Positions 44,952 to 54,856 of a stretch of 64,000 nt of DNA are shown piece after piece (positions within the stretch are counted from its first letter, which is position 1; each line of letters starts with the position of its first letter). Under the pieces are notes generated by a model, which saw only the letters and a list, made by a program, of their open reading frames with translations, made no database searches and was not told the origin of the DNA. The position numbers and the translations under genes were made by a program. The DNA lies in assembly GCF_035916875.1 (NCBI RefSeq), contig NZ_JAXUHN010000055.1:1-64000 (forward strand), given 5' to 3'. Origin of the DNA: Methylomicrobium sp035916875 (lineage in GTDB: Bacteria > Pseudomonadota > Gammaproteobacteria > Methylococcales > Methylomonadaceae).

Positions 44952-46334
44952 ATGCATATATTTATTAGGACGGTTCTGTTCGGTGCGCTGGCCTTCAGCC
45001 ATGCCGTACAAAGCGGCGAGACTCCTGGCGGAGCAACTTATTCCGGGGAGCTTTTCTCTCGTTCCACACTCACCGGCGACTGGGGCGGCGTTCGTAACGA
45101 CATGGCCGAGCACGGGGTGACGCTGGATTTGAATGCGACCCATGTGACCCAGCATGCCGCGTCCGGCGGCTATGATGGCTCCCTGTTAAGTCAGTTCCCC
45201 GGAAATCGGATCAGTCAATCGTTCCCTCGTTTGAAAGAGACTGCAAGCGATGCAATGTTCAACATGCTGTTGAAGATCGATACCGGCAAGGCAGGGCTTT
45301 GGCCAGGCGGCTTCTTGACGGTGCGCGGAGAAGGAAGAGTGGGCGATTCGCTAGGCATTCGCACCGGCGGCCTGATGCCATCCAACGGCGATGCCTTGTC
45401 CCCCCAAGTGCCGAACCATGCAAACCAAGAGGTACTGGCGCTGACTGAACTGACTTATGCCCAGTTTTTGTCGGAAAAGTTCGGCGTTGCATTCGGCCTG
45501 ATGAATGTGGCGGATGGCGACAAGAATGAATTTGCCGGAAATTTGCGTTCCCGCTCCCAATTTATGAACGTCGGGATGCGGATTTCGCCGGTCATGGGCG
45601 CCGTCGTGCCGTTGCTAACGACATTAGGGGCAACCGTCATTATTCATCCAACCAAAAATATTATCGGCACTGCGGGATTTATCAATGCGGAAGAAACAGC
45701 GGGATATAACCCTTTCGAACGGAACAAAGGAACGACTTTTCTGACCGAATGGCAATTCAAGCACACCTTGGCCGGTTTGCCTGGAAAGCAAACGTTCGGT
45801 TTCGCTTACGGCTTCGACCGGAAGAAGCTTGATTATGGTACGGATCCCCGTTTGCATTTGGCGTCAATCCTAAGAACAGGAGAGGCTGTCAAAACCAACG
45901 CCGATATCTGGGCCCTTTATTACAATGCCCACCAATATATTCAGGGGGACTCGAAGGGAGGTTGGGGACCTTTTGTCCGCGCCGGTGTGTCCGATGGTCA
46001 TCCGAACCCGGTCAAATGGAGTGTCGCTTTCGGCCTGGGCGGTGTCGGCGTGGGTTCCTGGCGCCCCCATGACAATTGGGGTATTGGCGGCTATGCGCTT
46101 GGCGCAAGCGATGAACCCACCCTCAACCGCCTGGGAATTCATGACGAAACCGGTCTCGAAGCCTTTTATAATGCCGCCTTTACACCCTGGCTGCATGTGA
46201 CTGCCGATGTACAGTATGTCAATTCGGCCTTGACCGGAGCGAACCTACCCGGCCTGGGCCATTTACCGGCCGTGATTCTGCCTGGCCCAAAGGAGGCGTG
46301 GGTAGTGGGAGTCAGAACGAATCTGGATTTTTGA
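44952..46334 (+). CDS. Carbohydrate-selective porin, OprB family
   Basis: 460 residues with a signal peptide (RTVLFGALAFSHAVQSGE). OprB features are the start LTGDWGGVRNDMAEHGVTLDL, SLLSQFPGNRISQ and the closing strands WLHVTADVQYVNSAL and WVVGVRTNLDF. It should form an outer-membrane channel for sugars or the sulfatase's substrate. Overlap with the sulfatase unit is by spacing: AGGAATTTAGCC precedes its ATG. Confidence 0.9.
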   Translation: MHIFIRTVLFGALAFSHAVQSGETPGGATYSGELFSRSTLTGDWGGVRNDMAEHGVTLDLNATHVTQHAASGGYDGSLLSQFPGNRISQSFPRLKETASDAMFNMLLKIDTGKAGLWPGGFLTVRGEGRVGDSLGIRTGGLMPSNGDALSPQVPNHANQEVLALTELTYAQFLSEKFGVAFGLMNVADGDKNEFAGNLRSRSQFMNVGMRISPVMGAVVPLLTTLGATVIIHPTKNIIGTAGFINAEETAGYNPFERNKGTTFLTEWQFKHTLAGLPGKQTFGFAYGFDRKKLDYGTDPRLHLASILRTGEAVKTNADIWALYYNAHQYIQGDSKGGWGPFVRAGVSDGHPNPVKWSVAFGLGGVGVGSWRPHDNWGIGGYALGASDEPTLNRLGIHDETGLEAFYNAAFTPWLHVTADVQYVNSALTGANLPGLGHLPAVILPGPKEAWVVGVRTNLDF

Positions 46335-46417
46335 AGCTTCTTACGCCTTGGAGTTATCGTTTCTAAAATCGAGGCGTTGTTTTCCGAAAAGAAGAAATCT
46401 ATCTACGCTCCCTATCG

Positions 46418-46520
46418 ATGGAAATCCCCAAAAAAACTAGCTCGACTAAACTCCGCTACTTTATCGTCTTGGCCTTGCTGGTTTTGCTGGGTTTATCCGT
46501 AGGTCTGTTTTTTTTAAAGC
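46418..46520 (+). pseudogene. Truncated membrane-protein N-terminus
   Basis: ATG 46418 opens MEIPKKTSSTKLRYFIVLAL, then a strong hydrophobic segment (LLVLLGLSVGLFFLKLRPV), and then the frame runs into sequence antisense to the TIR gene. It looks like the 5' end of a single-pass membrane-protein gene cut at about 46520, where the TIR gene is also cut. No partner 3' half was found in the window. Confidence 0.45.
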
Positions 46521-46985
46521 TAAGGCCTGTGGCCCCTTGCCGTACCAATCGCACAGATCGAGATATTGCCGTTGACGCAAGTTGACAATCCACTTATCAA
46601 GCTGCGTTTCCCCACCACCTGTTTCGAAGCTCGGTACTTTGACAATATATACAGGCGCAACACCCTCGCCAGGAAAGGCTCGGTCAAGTTCGTGCTCTAA
46701 ATAAATCTCCCACTCCTTTCGGCAGTAGCGGCTCTCGAAATAAGCTGGCGAGACAACAACCAACATAAGCTCAGCATCGCGAAGTCCTGTCAATATGCGG
46801 TGTTCCCAGTCAGCCATGGTCTGGATCTCATCCCGGTCAAAAAAGATTAGCAGCGGGACAGGGCTAAAACGCGAGTGCTCTTCCTCAATGGCACTGATTA
46901 ATTCCGTCACCCATCCGTCAGAGTCGTCAATGTGGGCGTAACTCACGAATACAGCATATTTAAAAGATTGTTCAGTTGGTGTCAT
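46461..46985 (-). pseudogene. TIR-domain protein, apparently truncated
   Basis: 174 residues. A full TIR domain is present: YAVFVSYAHIDDSDGWVTEL, LLIFFDRDEIQTMADWEHRI, LMLVVVSPAYFESRYCRKEW with the candidate catalytic Glu (~91) in KEWE. TIR effectors in bacteria degrade NAD+ in several anti-phage systems. After QALAL (~155) the sequence turns into the antisense of the membrane-protein fragment (PAKPARPRR), so the natural C-terminus, likely a NACHT/TPR or other sensor part, appears lost. No neighbouring defence gene is intact. Confidence 0.6.
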
Positions 46986-47830
46986 TCAGCTACTTACCTT
47001 ATGTCAGACATATCGGTCTGGTGAAATGCATATGATCCATGATCAAGTTACCATAAAAGCAAGCACTATCATTTATCAAACACTTGCTTCTTCACACTAG
47101 TCGTGGCAGGGGTATTTGATCGGAAGATGATACAGATATTCAGCAATCATGGCCTCCAATTGGGGTGGTTAAAAACAAATTAAATACCCAAATACCTGTT
47201 TTAGCCAGAACCTTTCCGTTCCCTATTCACTGAAAGTCGCTGCGTGACGGCTTTTGCATATAAACGAGCTGTTCACAGACGATTGGTGGCCGGCGGGTTT
47301 TGGCCGATTGGGTAAGGTCGCCAATGGCTGCTTTGTAGCCCTCCAGTTTGCAGAATCTGGATTTGGCTGACTGGCCGGTTTGGATAAACGCGACCGGCAG
47401 GAATGGGTCTATCCGAGGCATTCGATCTATTTAAATTTTTTCCAGTTTACTGCTTTTCGGGCGCCAGTTTTTTTTGCCGTCACGGATTTCCCGATTGCCA
47501 AGACGATCACGAGCCTCCTGATTTTGAATCAGTTTGCCAGGCTGCGCCAAAAACTGCTGGAAGTTTTATGTTCGGTCGTTATCCTCAATTTCGTGGTAGC
47601 AGTCGGTATTGCGCCATTCTACCGCGCGGTTGGAGGCATCGGCATTTTACAGTTGCTGTTTTCGTGGATTTGCTTTGTAAAAGGCGATCAGGGCGTCTTC
47701 CACTTCTCTCGCGGCGCCATCCAATCAAATCCATTTGAACGGTTTTCTCGGAAGGTCTCATCGTATATCATGTGCATATCCTCAACGCCCTCACCCGCGC
47801 GTCTTCCATCGATTTATAAAACAATAACCT
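46986..47830. other. Decayed region between TIR gene and sbcC
   Basis: No intact gene. On the minus strand 47645-47715 reads AAREVEDALIAFYKANPRKQ, resembling the end of a TolC/NodT outer-membrane factor. Other fragments (GKSVTAKKTGARKAVNWKKF) have no family. The long plus frame 47380-47898 runs through this and into sbcC in the wrong phase, so I do not call it. Confidence 0.4.
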
Positions 47831-50800
47831 ATGAAGATTCTCAGCATTCACTTCAAAAACGTCAACTCGTTGGAAGGCGAGCATCGGATCAATTTTGAAC
47901 AATCCCCGTTTGCCGACACCGGCGTATTTGCGATAACGGGGCCGAACGGTTCGGGCAAAACCAGCATTCTGGACGCGATTACGCTGGCATTGTATGGCGA
48001 GACTTACCGCTTCGACCGTCCGGCCGAGCACGTAATGACCCGGCATACCGCCGAATGTTTTTCCGAGATCGTGTTTGCGTTGGGTCAGGAAAAATACCGC
48101 TCGTATTGGCGGGTGCTGCGCGATGCGAGCGGCGGGTTATTGCCGCCAGAGATGCAGTTTCTGCACTTGAACGATCATGAGGAAGTGCTGGCGTTGACGC
48201 CGCATGAAGTCAATGCGCGAATGACCGAAATCACCGGTATGAATTTCCGTAATTTCACCCGCTCCATCATGCTCGCTCAGGGCGATTTCGCCGCGTTTCT
48301 GAATGCGCTGGACAGCGAGCGGATGGACATGCTCGAAAAAATCGTCGGCACCGATATTTATGCCGACCATAAGCGCGATATCGAAACCAAGCTGGCCGAT
48401 GCCAATCAGAACCTGGAGCGGATCAGCCGGGAACTGACGCTGGTGCCGATTATGGACGCGGCGAAACGAGAGGCCTCCGAGCATGACTTGCAGGACTTCA
48501 ACAACCAGTTTAACGAATTGCAGGAGGAGTTGGACTGGCTTCAGGAACAGCAACTCGCGCTGCAAAAGATAGAAGCCCTGCAAGGCCGGATCGAGGGGCA
48601 AAAAAAGGAACTGCAAGACTTCGAAAACGAGCATGACCGCATGCAACAAATCCTGAACCGCCTGGATAAATTGCAGGATTTGAAACCGTTAGCTGATGAT
48701 CTGCATGCGCTCCAGGAAAGCAGTCAGGCTGTGCGGGAGAGCCAGTCGGCATTGGCCGCGTTAACCTCCGAATTGAAACAACTGGAAGATTTGCTGGCCG
48801 GATACGGTCAACCCCCAATGGCGCCGGAAGCCTTAGGCGCCAAATCTCTCGAAGATCAGCAGCAATCGCTTTATGACCTGCAGGCGCAAATGAGCCAGCT
48901 TGAGTTGGCGCGGTCGATGCAGACGGGCAAGTTGCAGGCGCTGGCCGCACAAGGCGTCGAAAAGAAAGCCGCGTTGCAGGAGATCAACACTTGGCTCGAA
49001 CAGCATGCCGGCGATGCGCCCTTGATCGATAATTTTCCCGAGACGATCAAACTAAAAAATCTGCGCACGGACATCAAGGAGTTGAGCCAAAAGCAAAAGG
49101 CCTTTGACGAATGGGCAAAAAACGCGTCGGCGGCGCTTCGCAATACGCAAGCGTCGATCGACAAGGAAACCGCCAACGTCGCCAGGTTGCAGGAGCAACT
49201 CGCAACCGAGGAAAACACCGTCAGCTCGCTGCTGCAAAGCAGAACGCCCGAGGAACTTGCCGAATTACACCGCGACCAGCAGGAGCGCGTGAAGTCGTTC
49301 AAGGCGTTGCAGGAACTGGCGATACAGTACCGCAAACTGGCCGGGACCGGTTCCGGCCTTTTCGGGCTGTTCAGAAAGGCGCCGAGCTCGGCGCCCGATC
49401 CGGATGCGCTGGCGGCCGAACTCGCGGAACTTCGCGAATCGATCAAACGCGACGAAAACATCAAGCTGATTCTCGAAGGCGCGGTTTACCGCGAAAACAT
49501 GATGCGGCGGATGGTTGCCGACCGCCATCATCTGATCGACGGCAAGCCCTGCCCTTTGTGCGGCGCGTTGCAGCATCCTTATGCGAAACAACCGCCCGCG
49601 GTCGGCAGTTCCGAGAAGGCGCTGGTCGATCAGCAGGCGCGCATACGCGCGGAAATCGCAAAGGCCGAACGGATGGAAGTCGAGGTCGAGGATGCGCGCA
49701 GGTTGGCGCAAAAACATGCGGTGACCAATCAAAAAGCGCGGCAGATTCAGGCCCAATGGGGCACCTTGCGCAACCGCCTGAATATCGCGCAAAACCTCGA
49801 GATCGATCAAATCAAACGCATGAGCGAGCTTTATGACGAGGAAGACAAGCAACTCAAAGAGATCGCTTTTCTGCTCGGCAAGCACCGCAACAAGATTCAA
49901 GGCATCGAAAAACTGAAGGCGCAGCTTGCGAAAAGCAGCGCGGCGATCGAGCAATTGACCGCCACGTATCAAAAACTCGAAGCGGAACGGGAAGATCAGC
50001 CGCAGGATCCTTTCGAAATCACGAATGCATTGAGCGCGGCGATTCAGGAAGAAAAGGAACTGGCGATAAAAGTCAACGAACAGCTTGCCTTGCTCGGCGA
50101 AAAAATGCCGGGCAAAGGCAAGGAAGAACTGTTTTACGACAAACTCAGCCGCCGTCGTCACGATTATCACAGCCAGTTAATTCGGAAAGAAGGGTTGGAG
50201 GAAGACCTGCAAGCGTTGGCAGCCAGCGACAAGGCGCTCCGTGAGGAATTGAAGGGCTACGAAGAAAAAATCGCCGGCTTCAGCCATAAGCTGCAAAAGG
50301 AGGAAAGCGTTGCACTGCATTTGGCGCTGCTCGACAAACAGAAGCTGATAGCCACCGAGCGCGTACGGCTTGCCAAAAAGCAGGCGCAATCAAATTTGCT
50401 GGAGAAAAACCTGCAAACGAAAATACGCGAAGCCAATTTTTCAGGGGTCGAAGAGGTCAAGGAAACCCTGTCGCTACAGGCGTCCCGCCTCGAACTGGAA
50501 CAGAAAGCCGCCTATCTGGCGCAGCGCGCCGTCGAAACCGCGGCCGTCATGGACAGTAACCGTCAGCAATTGGAAGCCGCAACGCTCGAAAAAGACACCG
50601 AACTGTCGCTCGATGAAATCAATGCGCAGGTGCACAGCGTCTCCCAAAAACTCGAAATCGCGCATTTCGAAGTGCGGCATCTGGACAATTTGCTGAAGGA
50701 GCAGGAGCGCCTGCGCAGCAAATACGATGCGGTGCAAGTCCACCTCGAAGAGCAGGAGGCGGTCGTAAAGGCGTTGACCGAAGAGCAGCAACTGATCAAC

Positions 50801-51277
50801 GCCGAAAACGGCATGGCATTCCGCCGCCGTGTGAGGGAGAAAATCGCCGACCAATTGCTCGGCAAGACCAATGCCTTGCTCGAAAAACTCAGCGGCCGCT
50901 ATTATCTTCGCAAAATGCCGAGCGAAAATGGATTGGCGCTCGAGATAGAGGATACCTTGCAAGGCAACGCGCGCCGTCTACCGCGCAGTTTGTCCGGCGG
51001 AGAAAGTTTCGTGGTCAGCCTGGCCTTGGCCCTGGGGCTATCCGAACTGGCCAGCAACGGCAAATCGGTCGATTCGCTGTTCCTCGACGAAGGCTTCGGC
51101 AGCCTCGACGCCGAGACCTTGTTTACCGTGATCACCACGCTCGAAAGCCTGCATACGCAGCACGGCAAAACGGTCGGCGTGATTTCGCATGTCGACAGCG
51201 TACAGAAACGCTTCAAGGCGCGCCTGCAGATCGTCAAAAAACCGAACGGCATGGGCATGTTGAAGATGGCGTCATAA
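47831..51277 (+). CDS. sbcC: SbcC/Rad50-family exonuclease ATPase
   Basis: 1148 residues. N-terminal Walker A GPNGSGKTSILDAI (~37-50) with LYGETYRFDRPAEHV; long coiled coils flank the zinc hook KPCPLCGALQHPY (C-x-x-C at ~574). C-terminal ABC signature LSGGESFVVSLALALGLSELA (~1054; first 20 shown of motif region) and Walker B SLFLDEGFGSLDAET. SbcC with the nuclease SbcD cleaves hairpins and DNA ends. No sbcD lies upstream or downstream here; the upstream DNA is decayed. The start ATG 47831 gives the canonical MKILSIHFKNVNSLEG. Confidence 0.93.
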   Translation: MKILSIHFKNVNSLEGEHRINFEQSPFADTGVFAITGPNGSGKTSILDAITLALYGETYRFDRPAEHVMTRHTAECFSEIVFALGQEKYRSYWRVLRDASGGLLPPEMQFLHLNDHEEVLALTPHEVNARMTEITGMNFRNFTRSIMLAQGDFAAFLNALDSERMDMLEKIVGTDIYADHKRDIETKLADANQNLERISRELTLVPIMDAAKREASEHDLQDFNNQFNELQEELDWLQEQQLALQKIEALQGRIEGQKKELQDFENEHDRMQQILNRLDKLQDLKPLADDLHALQESSQAVRESQSALAALTSELKQLEDLLAGYGQPPMAPEALGAKSLEDQQQSLYDLQAQMSQLELARSMQTGKLQALAAQGVEKKAALQEINTWLEQHAGDAPLIDNFPETIKLKNLRTDIKELSQKQKAFDEWAKNASAALRNTQASIDKETANVARLQEQLATEENTVSSLLQSRTPEELAELHRDQQERVKSFKALQELAIQYRKLAGTGSGLFGLFRKAPSSAPDPDALAAELAELRESIKRDENIKLILEGAVYRENMMRRMVADRHHLIDGKPCPLCGALQHPYAKQPPAVGSSEKALVDQQARIRAEIAKAERMEVEVEDARRLAQKHAVTNQKARQIQAQWGTLRNRLNIAQNLEIDQIKRMSELYDEEDKQLKEIAFLLGKHRNKIQGIEKLKAQLAKSSAAIEQLTATYQKLEAEREDQPQDPFEITNALSAAIQEEKELAIKVNEQLALLGEKMPGKGKEELFYDKLSRRRHDYHSQLIRKEGLEEDLQALAASDKALREELKGYEEKIAGFSHKLQKEESVALHLALLDKQKLIATERVRLAKKQAQSNLLEKNLQTKIREANFSGVEEVKETLSLQASRLELEQKAAYLAQRAVETAAVMDSNRQQLEAATLEKDTELSLDEINAQVHSVSQKLEIAHFEVRHLDNLLKEQERLRSKYDAVQVHLEEQEAVVKALTEEQQLINAENGMAFRRRVREKIADQLLGKTNALLEKLSGRYYLRKMPSENGLALEIEDTLQGNARRLPRSLSGGESFVVSLALALGLSELASNGKSVDSLFLDEGFGSLDAETLFTVITTLESLHTQHGKTVGVISHVDSVQKRFKARLQIVKKPNGMGMLKMAS

Positions 51278-51640
51278 AAGAGCGGTGCCATTGCGTGAAG
51301 CCGTTCATGGTGGACTTATCGGCTTCGCGCAAACAAGCCTTGCCGAATCTTGAGCGTTTTAACCCGCGTTTCGACAGGCTTCGCTGCAAGGGCGGCCTTA
51401 GGACAGGCTAGCGATTAAATCGCCCCCATTTTGAATAAAAACCTTCCCTCAAAATCCCCACCAACCCCAGAAAACTCAACTTTTAGCCGGATCAATTGGC
51501 TAGCCGCGCTAAATTGATTATACTGGCCCCAACAATTTTGCCTATGCAGCAGAGGTGCCTGCTGAATAGAGCCGAAAATGGACGATTTCGCCGGCTGCGG
51601 TAATGAAAATCCCGGTAAAGTTTAAACACCATATTTATGC
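51278..51640. other. Gene-free stretch upstream of DUF4912 gene
   Basis: About 360 bp with no frame I support. It should hold the promoter of the DUF4912-GH57-DUF2490 run. AT-rich around 51500-51540 (TTGATTATACTGG); no clear operator. Confidence 0.4.
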
Positions 51641-52525
51641 ATGTTGATGACTTTTGAAGATGCGGAACCTCGTTCTCCCATCGAACTGACTCGGGATGAG
51701 ATGCTAGCGATCAGCGCGGAGATTAGCTTTAAATTCTCTCCGGATAAAACTGCGCCGGCCAAGGTGACTGCGCCTCCGCCAGCCGCCGTATTGCGGGAAC
51801 AGCCGCAAATCGAAGGCTTCAGTCATCGGGAATTGCAGGCGATCGGCCGGGACATTAGCCAACGCTACGCACCGAAAGCTTCCAACAGGGCTCCAGAAAT
51901 CACCTTGCTGCCTGTCGACCCCCTCCATCTGTATGCATACTGGGATACCGGTCCCGGCCAAACGCCGATTACGGCCGATCACAAACCACAGAAACCTTTG
52001 ACTCTGCGTATTTACTGGCGGCCGGATGCGACACGGGAAATCACCCGCTCGAACATCTGGTTCGACATTCCCGCCGGCCGTTCCCAGAGCCGGAAACAAA
52101 TTCGCCTGCCGATCGACAATACATTTTATTCCGCCGCGTTGGGTAAATTGAATCCGGACCGTAGTCTCGACGTGCTCGCGCATTCGAATCTCGTGCATGT
52201 GCCGACCGCGCCGAACAACAAACGGCTTGCCATAGATCATCCGGCGCAACAAGCCTCAACCGCAAAGGAGCCGGCGTTTGCCGTTCGCCATTTACAAGGC
52301 ATCCTGAGCGCGGCGCGGCAGGAAGGCGCGCATTTTCCGGAGGACTGGTCCATCAAGCTGCATCCGAGCAGCCCGGCAGACCCTATCAGCGATCCAGCAA
52401 AACTTTATACCGAACTTATGAGCATTTTCAAATTTAACAGGATCGACGCGGAATTGATTCCCGAACCTGCCCTGCGTAACGTTTTGGAAAATCCCCCAAA
52501 AAACGCCTCGGGCCTAGGACTCTAA
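51641..52525 (+). CDS. DUF4912-domain protein
   Basis: 294 residues. The DUF4912 core is ITLLPVDPLHLYAYWDTGPG ... LTLRIYWRPDATREI, WFDIPAGRSQSRKQIRLP and FYSAALGKLNPDRSLDVLAHSN. The family often sits beside GH57 enzymes and has a carbohydrate-binding-like fold; its job is not established. It is 9 bases upstream of the GH57 gene. The Pro/Ala-rich N-terminus (APAKVTAPPPAAVL) looks like a linker. Confidence 0.85.
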   Translation: MLMTFEDAEPRSPIELTRDEMLAISAEISFKFSPDKTAPAKVTAPPPAAVLREQPQIEGFSHRELQAIGRDISQRYAPKASNRAPEITLLPVDPLHLYAYWDTGPGQTPITADHKPQKPLTLRIYWRPDATREITRSNIWFDIPAGRSQSRKQIRLPIDNTFYSAALGKLNPDRSLDVLAHSNLVHVPTAPNNKRLAIDHPAQQASTAKEPAFAVRHLQGILSAARQEGAHFPEDWSIKLHPSSPADPISDPAKLYTELMSIFKFNRIDAELIPEPALRNVLENPPKNASGLGL

Positions 52526-52534
52526 CGCATTCCG

Positions 52535-54133
52535 ATGGAAAAAGGCTTTCTCAGCATTATCCTGCATGCGCATCTGCCTTTCGTGCGCCATCCCGAACAC
52601 CCGAGTTTTTTCGAAGAAAACTGGCTGTTCGAGGCGATGACCGAATGCTATATCCCGCTGATCGGCATGCTCGACCGGCTCGAAGACGATCATATCGACT
52701 ACCGTTTAACGTTGTCATTGTCGCCGCCGTTAATCTCAATGCTGCGCGACGAATTGCTGCAAAGCCGCTACCTGAAGCATCTGCACCAGCTGATCGAACT
52801 GGCCGAGAAGGAAATCGCCAGGACCCGTAAGGCGCCGGAATTCAATAAACTGGCGCGGCTGTACCGCCGTTTTTACCGGCATGCGCTGGCTGTCTATCAA
52901 AACCAGTACCACGGCGATTTGCTCGGCGCGTTCGGCAAGCATCAGGCGCTCGGCAAACTCGAACTCATCACGACCGCCGCAACGCACGGCTTTCTGCCCT
53001 TACTCAGTGTCAGCGAAGCCTCGGTGCGCAATCAAATCAACATCGGCATCGACACCTTCCGCACGCACTTCGGCATCGCACCGAAGGGATTCTGGCTGCC
53101 CGAATGCGGCTATTATCCTGGGCTTGAATCCTTCTTAAAAGACGCCGGCATTGCGTATTTTTTCGTCGATGCGCACAGCCTTTTGAATGCCAGCCAACCG
53201 CCGCTCAATGGCGTTTATGCGCCGCTGGCCTGCGCAAACGGCGTCGCCGCGTTTGCGCGCGATCCCGAATCGTCCGAGCAGGTCTGGAGTTCCAAACAAG
53301 GCTATCCGGGCGATTTCGATTACCGCGAATATTACCGCGACATCGGTTTCGATCTGGATTTGGATTACATCGGGCCGTATATTCTGGACGGACAAATCCG
53401 CGCAAATACCGGCATCAAGTACTATCGGGTGACCGGCGAAAACCAACCGAAGGCAATTTACCAACCGAAACAGGCTCGTGCGAAAGCGAAACTGCATGCG
53501 CGCGATTTCATTCATAAACGCCAACAGCAAATCGATGCACTTTCAGGCCGCATGGACCGGCCGCCGCATGTCGTCGCGCCATATGATGCCGAATTGTTCG
53601 GCCATTGGTGGTTTGAAGGCCCCTGCTGGCTCGAACAGGTGCTGCGTATTGCGAGCGAAGCGTCAAACGGCATCCAGACTATCAGTTGCGGAGACTATTT
53701 AAAACAAGCCCCGCCTCCGCAAGTCGCAACGCCGTCCGCCTCGACCTGGGGCGCTCAAGGCTATTCAAGCTACTGGATCAACGAAACGAATGACTGGATT
53801 TATCCTTTCCTTCATCAGGCCGGCCGGCAACTGGAAGACTTCGTCGCGGAACTGCAAGGCGTCTCGGTCAATGCGTTGCAGGAAAGAGCATTCAATCAAG
53901 CGTTCCGCTCGTTGCTGCTCGCCCAATCCTCCGACTGGCCTTTCATCATCAAATCGGGTACCACGATCGAGTATGCGAACAAACGCATTACCGATCATTT
54001 GGCCCGTTTCAATTTTTTATATGACAGCCTGCGTAAAGGCAAAATCGACGAGCGCTATCTGACCGCGCTCGAAATCATGGACAACATCTTCCCGGACATT
54101 GATTTTCGGAATTACTGCGCCTCGAAGACATGA
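52535..54133 (+). CDS. GH57-family 1,4-alpha-glucan branching enzyme
   Basis: 532 residues. GH57 start FLSIILHAHLPFVRHPEH; nucleophile Glu (~190) in GFWLPECGYYPG; acid/base Asp (~351) in VVAPYDAELFGHWWFEGP; and a C-terminal helical domain (WPFIIKSGTTIEYANKRITD) typical of the branching subgroup. It makes alpha-1,6 branches in glycogen-like polymers. It is coupled by position with the DUF4912 gene. Distinct from the GH13 GlgB, which is not in the window. Confidence 0.9.
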   Translation: MEKGFLSIILHAHLPFVRHPEHPSFFEENWLFEAMTECYIPLIGMLDRLEDDHIDYRLTLSLSPPLISMLRDELLQSRYLKHLHQLIELAEKEIARTRKAPEFNKLARLYRRFYRHALAVYQNQYHGDLLGAFGKHQALGKLELITTAATHGFLPLLSVSEASVRNQINIGIDTFRTHFGIAPKGFWLPECGYYPGLESFLKDAGIAYFFVDAHSLLNASQPPLNGVYAPLACANGVAAFARDPESSEQVWSSKQGYPGDFDYREYYRDIGFDLDLDYIGPYILDGQIRANTGIKYYRVTGENQPKAIYQPKQARAKAKLHARDFIHKRQQQIDALSGRMDRPPHVVAPYDAELFGHWWFEGPCWLEQVLRIASEASNGIQTISCGDYLKQAPPPQVATPSASTWGAQGYSSYWINETNDWIYPFLHQAGRQLEDFVAELQGVSVNALQERAFNQAFRSLLLAQSSDWPFIIKSGTTIEYANKRITDHLARFNFLYDSLRKGKIDERYLTALEIMDNIFPDIDFRNYCASKT

Positions 54134-54154
54134 TGGAATCAACAAAATTCAGAT

Positions 54155-54856
54155 ATGCGGAAACATTCACTCACTCTATTGTTTAGCGGCTTGATCACAG
54201 TAACCAGTCTTGCGACGGCAGCCCCTGTCAAAGATGACTGGGGCATGTGGCTCAGCAATACCTATCAGACCGACTTCGGCGGCAGTCGGTATCTGGCCTT
54301 TCTGGAACTGGCGCCGCGCACGAAACACGACAACGGCGAATTCAGCCAGATCATCGTCAGACCCCTGCTGGGCTACAAATTGACCCCGAAGCTGCAATTC
54401 TGGCTCGGTTATACCTGGCAGGGCGAATACAGCAAGGACACCGACTTCGACCTGGCCACCCACGATTTCATGCAGCAAGTGCAATGGATCGACAATTGGA
54501 CGCCGCAATTGAATTTTCAATACCGCTTCCGCCTGGAGGAGCGTTTTTTTGCGGACGAGGATACCGCCTTCCGGATGCGCCACCGTTTCCGTTTTGTCTA
54601 CACACTGCCCGAAACCAAGACCTATCTGATTGCAGCCGACGAGTTGTTCGTGTATTTCAATTCGTTCAACAGCGGCCGTCTGGCCAATTCGGTTCAGCCA
54701 GGCATCAACCAGAACCGGAGTTATGTCGGCGTCGGCTACAAGATCACGCCCAAGATCAATATCGATACCGGCTATCAGTTTCAATACGTGAATAATTTCG
54801 GCGCGCCGGATGGAGCCAATCACATCTGGCTGACCAATTTCAATATCAATTTTTAG
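54155..54856 (+). CDS. DUF2490 outer-membrane protein
   Basis: 233 residues with a signal peptide (KHSLTLLFSGLITVTSLATA). The beta-barrel pattern of alternating polar and aromatic residues is clear: LGYKLTPKLQFWLGYTWQGEY, YRFRLEERFF, RMRHRFRFVYTLP and the terminal NHIWLTNFNINF. DUF2490 members are small barrels of unknown role. It follows the GH57 gene by 21 bases and overlaps the convergent lpxB stop by 11 bases. Confidence 0.85.
   Translation: MRKHSLTLLFSGLITVTSLATAAPVKDDWGMWLSNTYQTDFGGSRYLAFLELAPRTKHDNGEFSQIIVRPLLGYKLTPKLQFWLGYTWQGEYSKDTDFDLATHDFMQQVQWIDNWTPQLNFQYRFRLEERFFADEDTAFRMRHRFRFVYTLPETKTYLIAADELFVYFNSFNSGRLANSVQPGINQNRSYVGVGYKITPKINIDTGYQFQYVNNFGAPDGANHIWLTNFNINF

Noticed and set aside
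47380..47898. 172-codon plus-strand frame before sbcC
   Set aside because: It overlaps the sbcC start in another phase and covers minus-strand remnants; no start signal or coding character.
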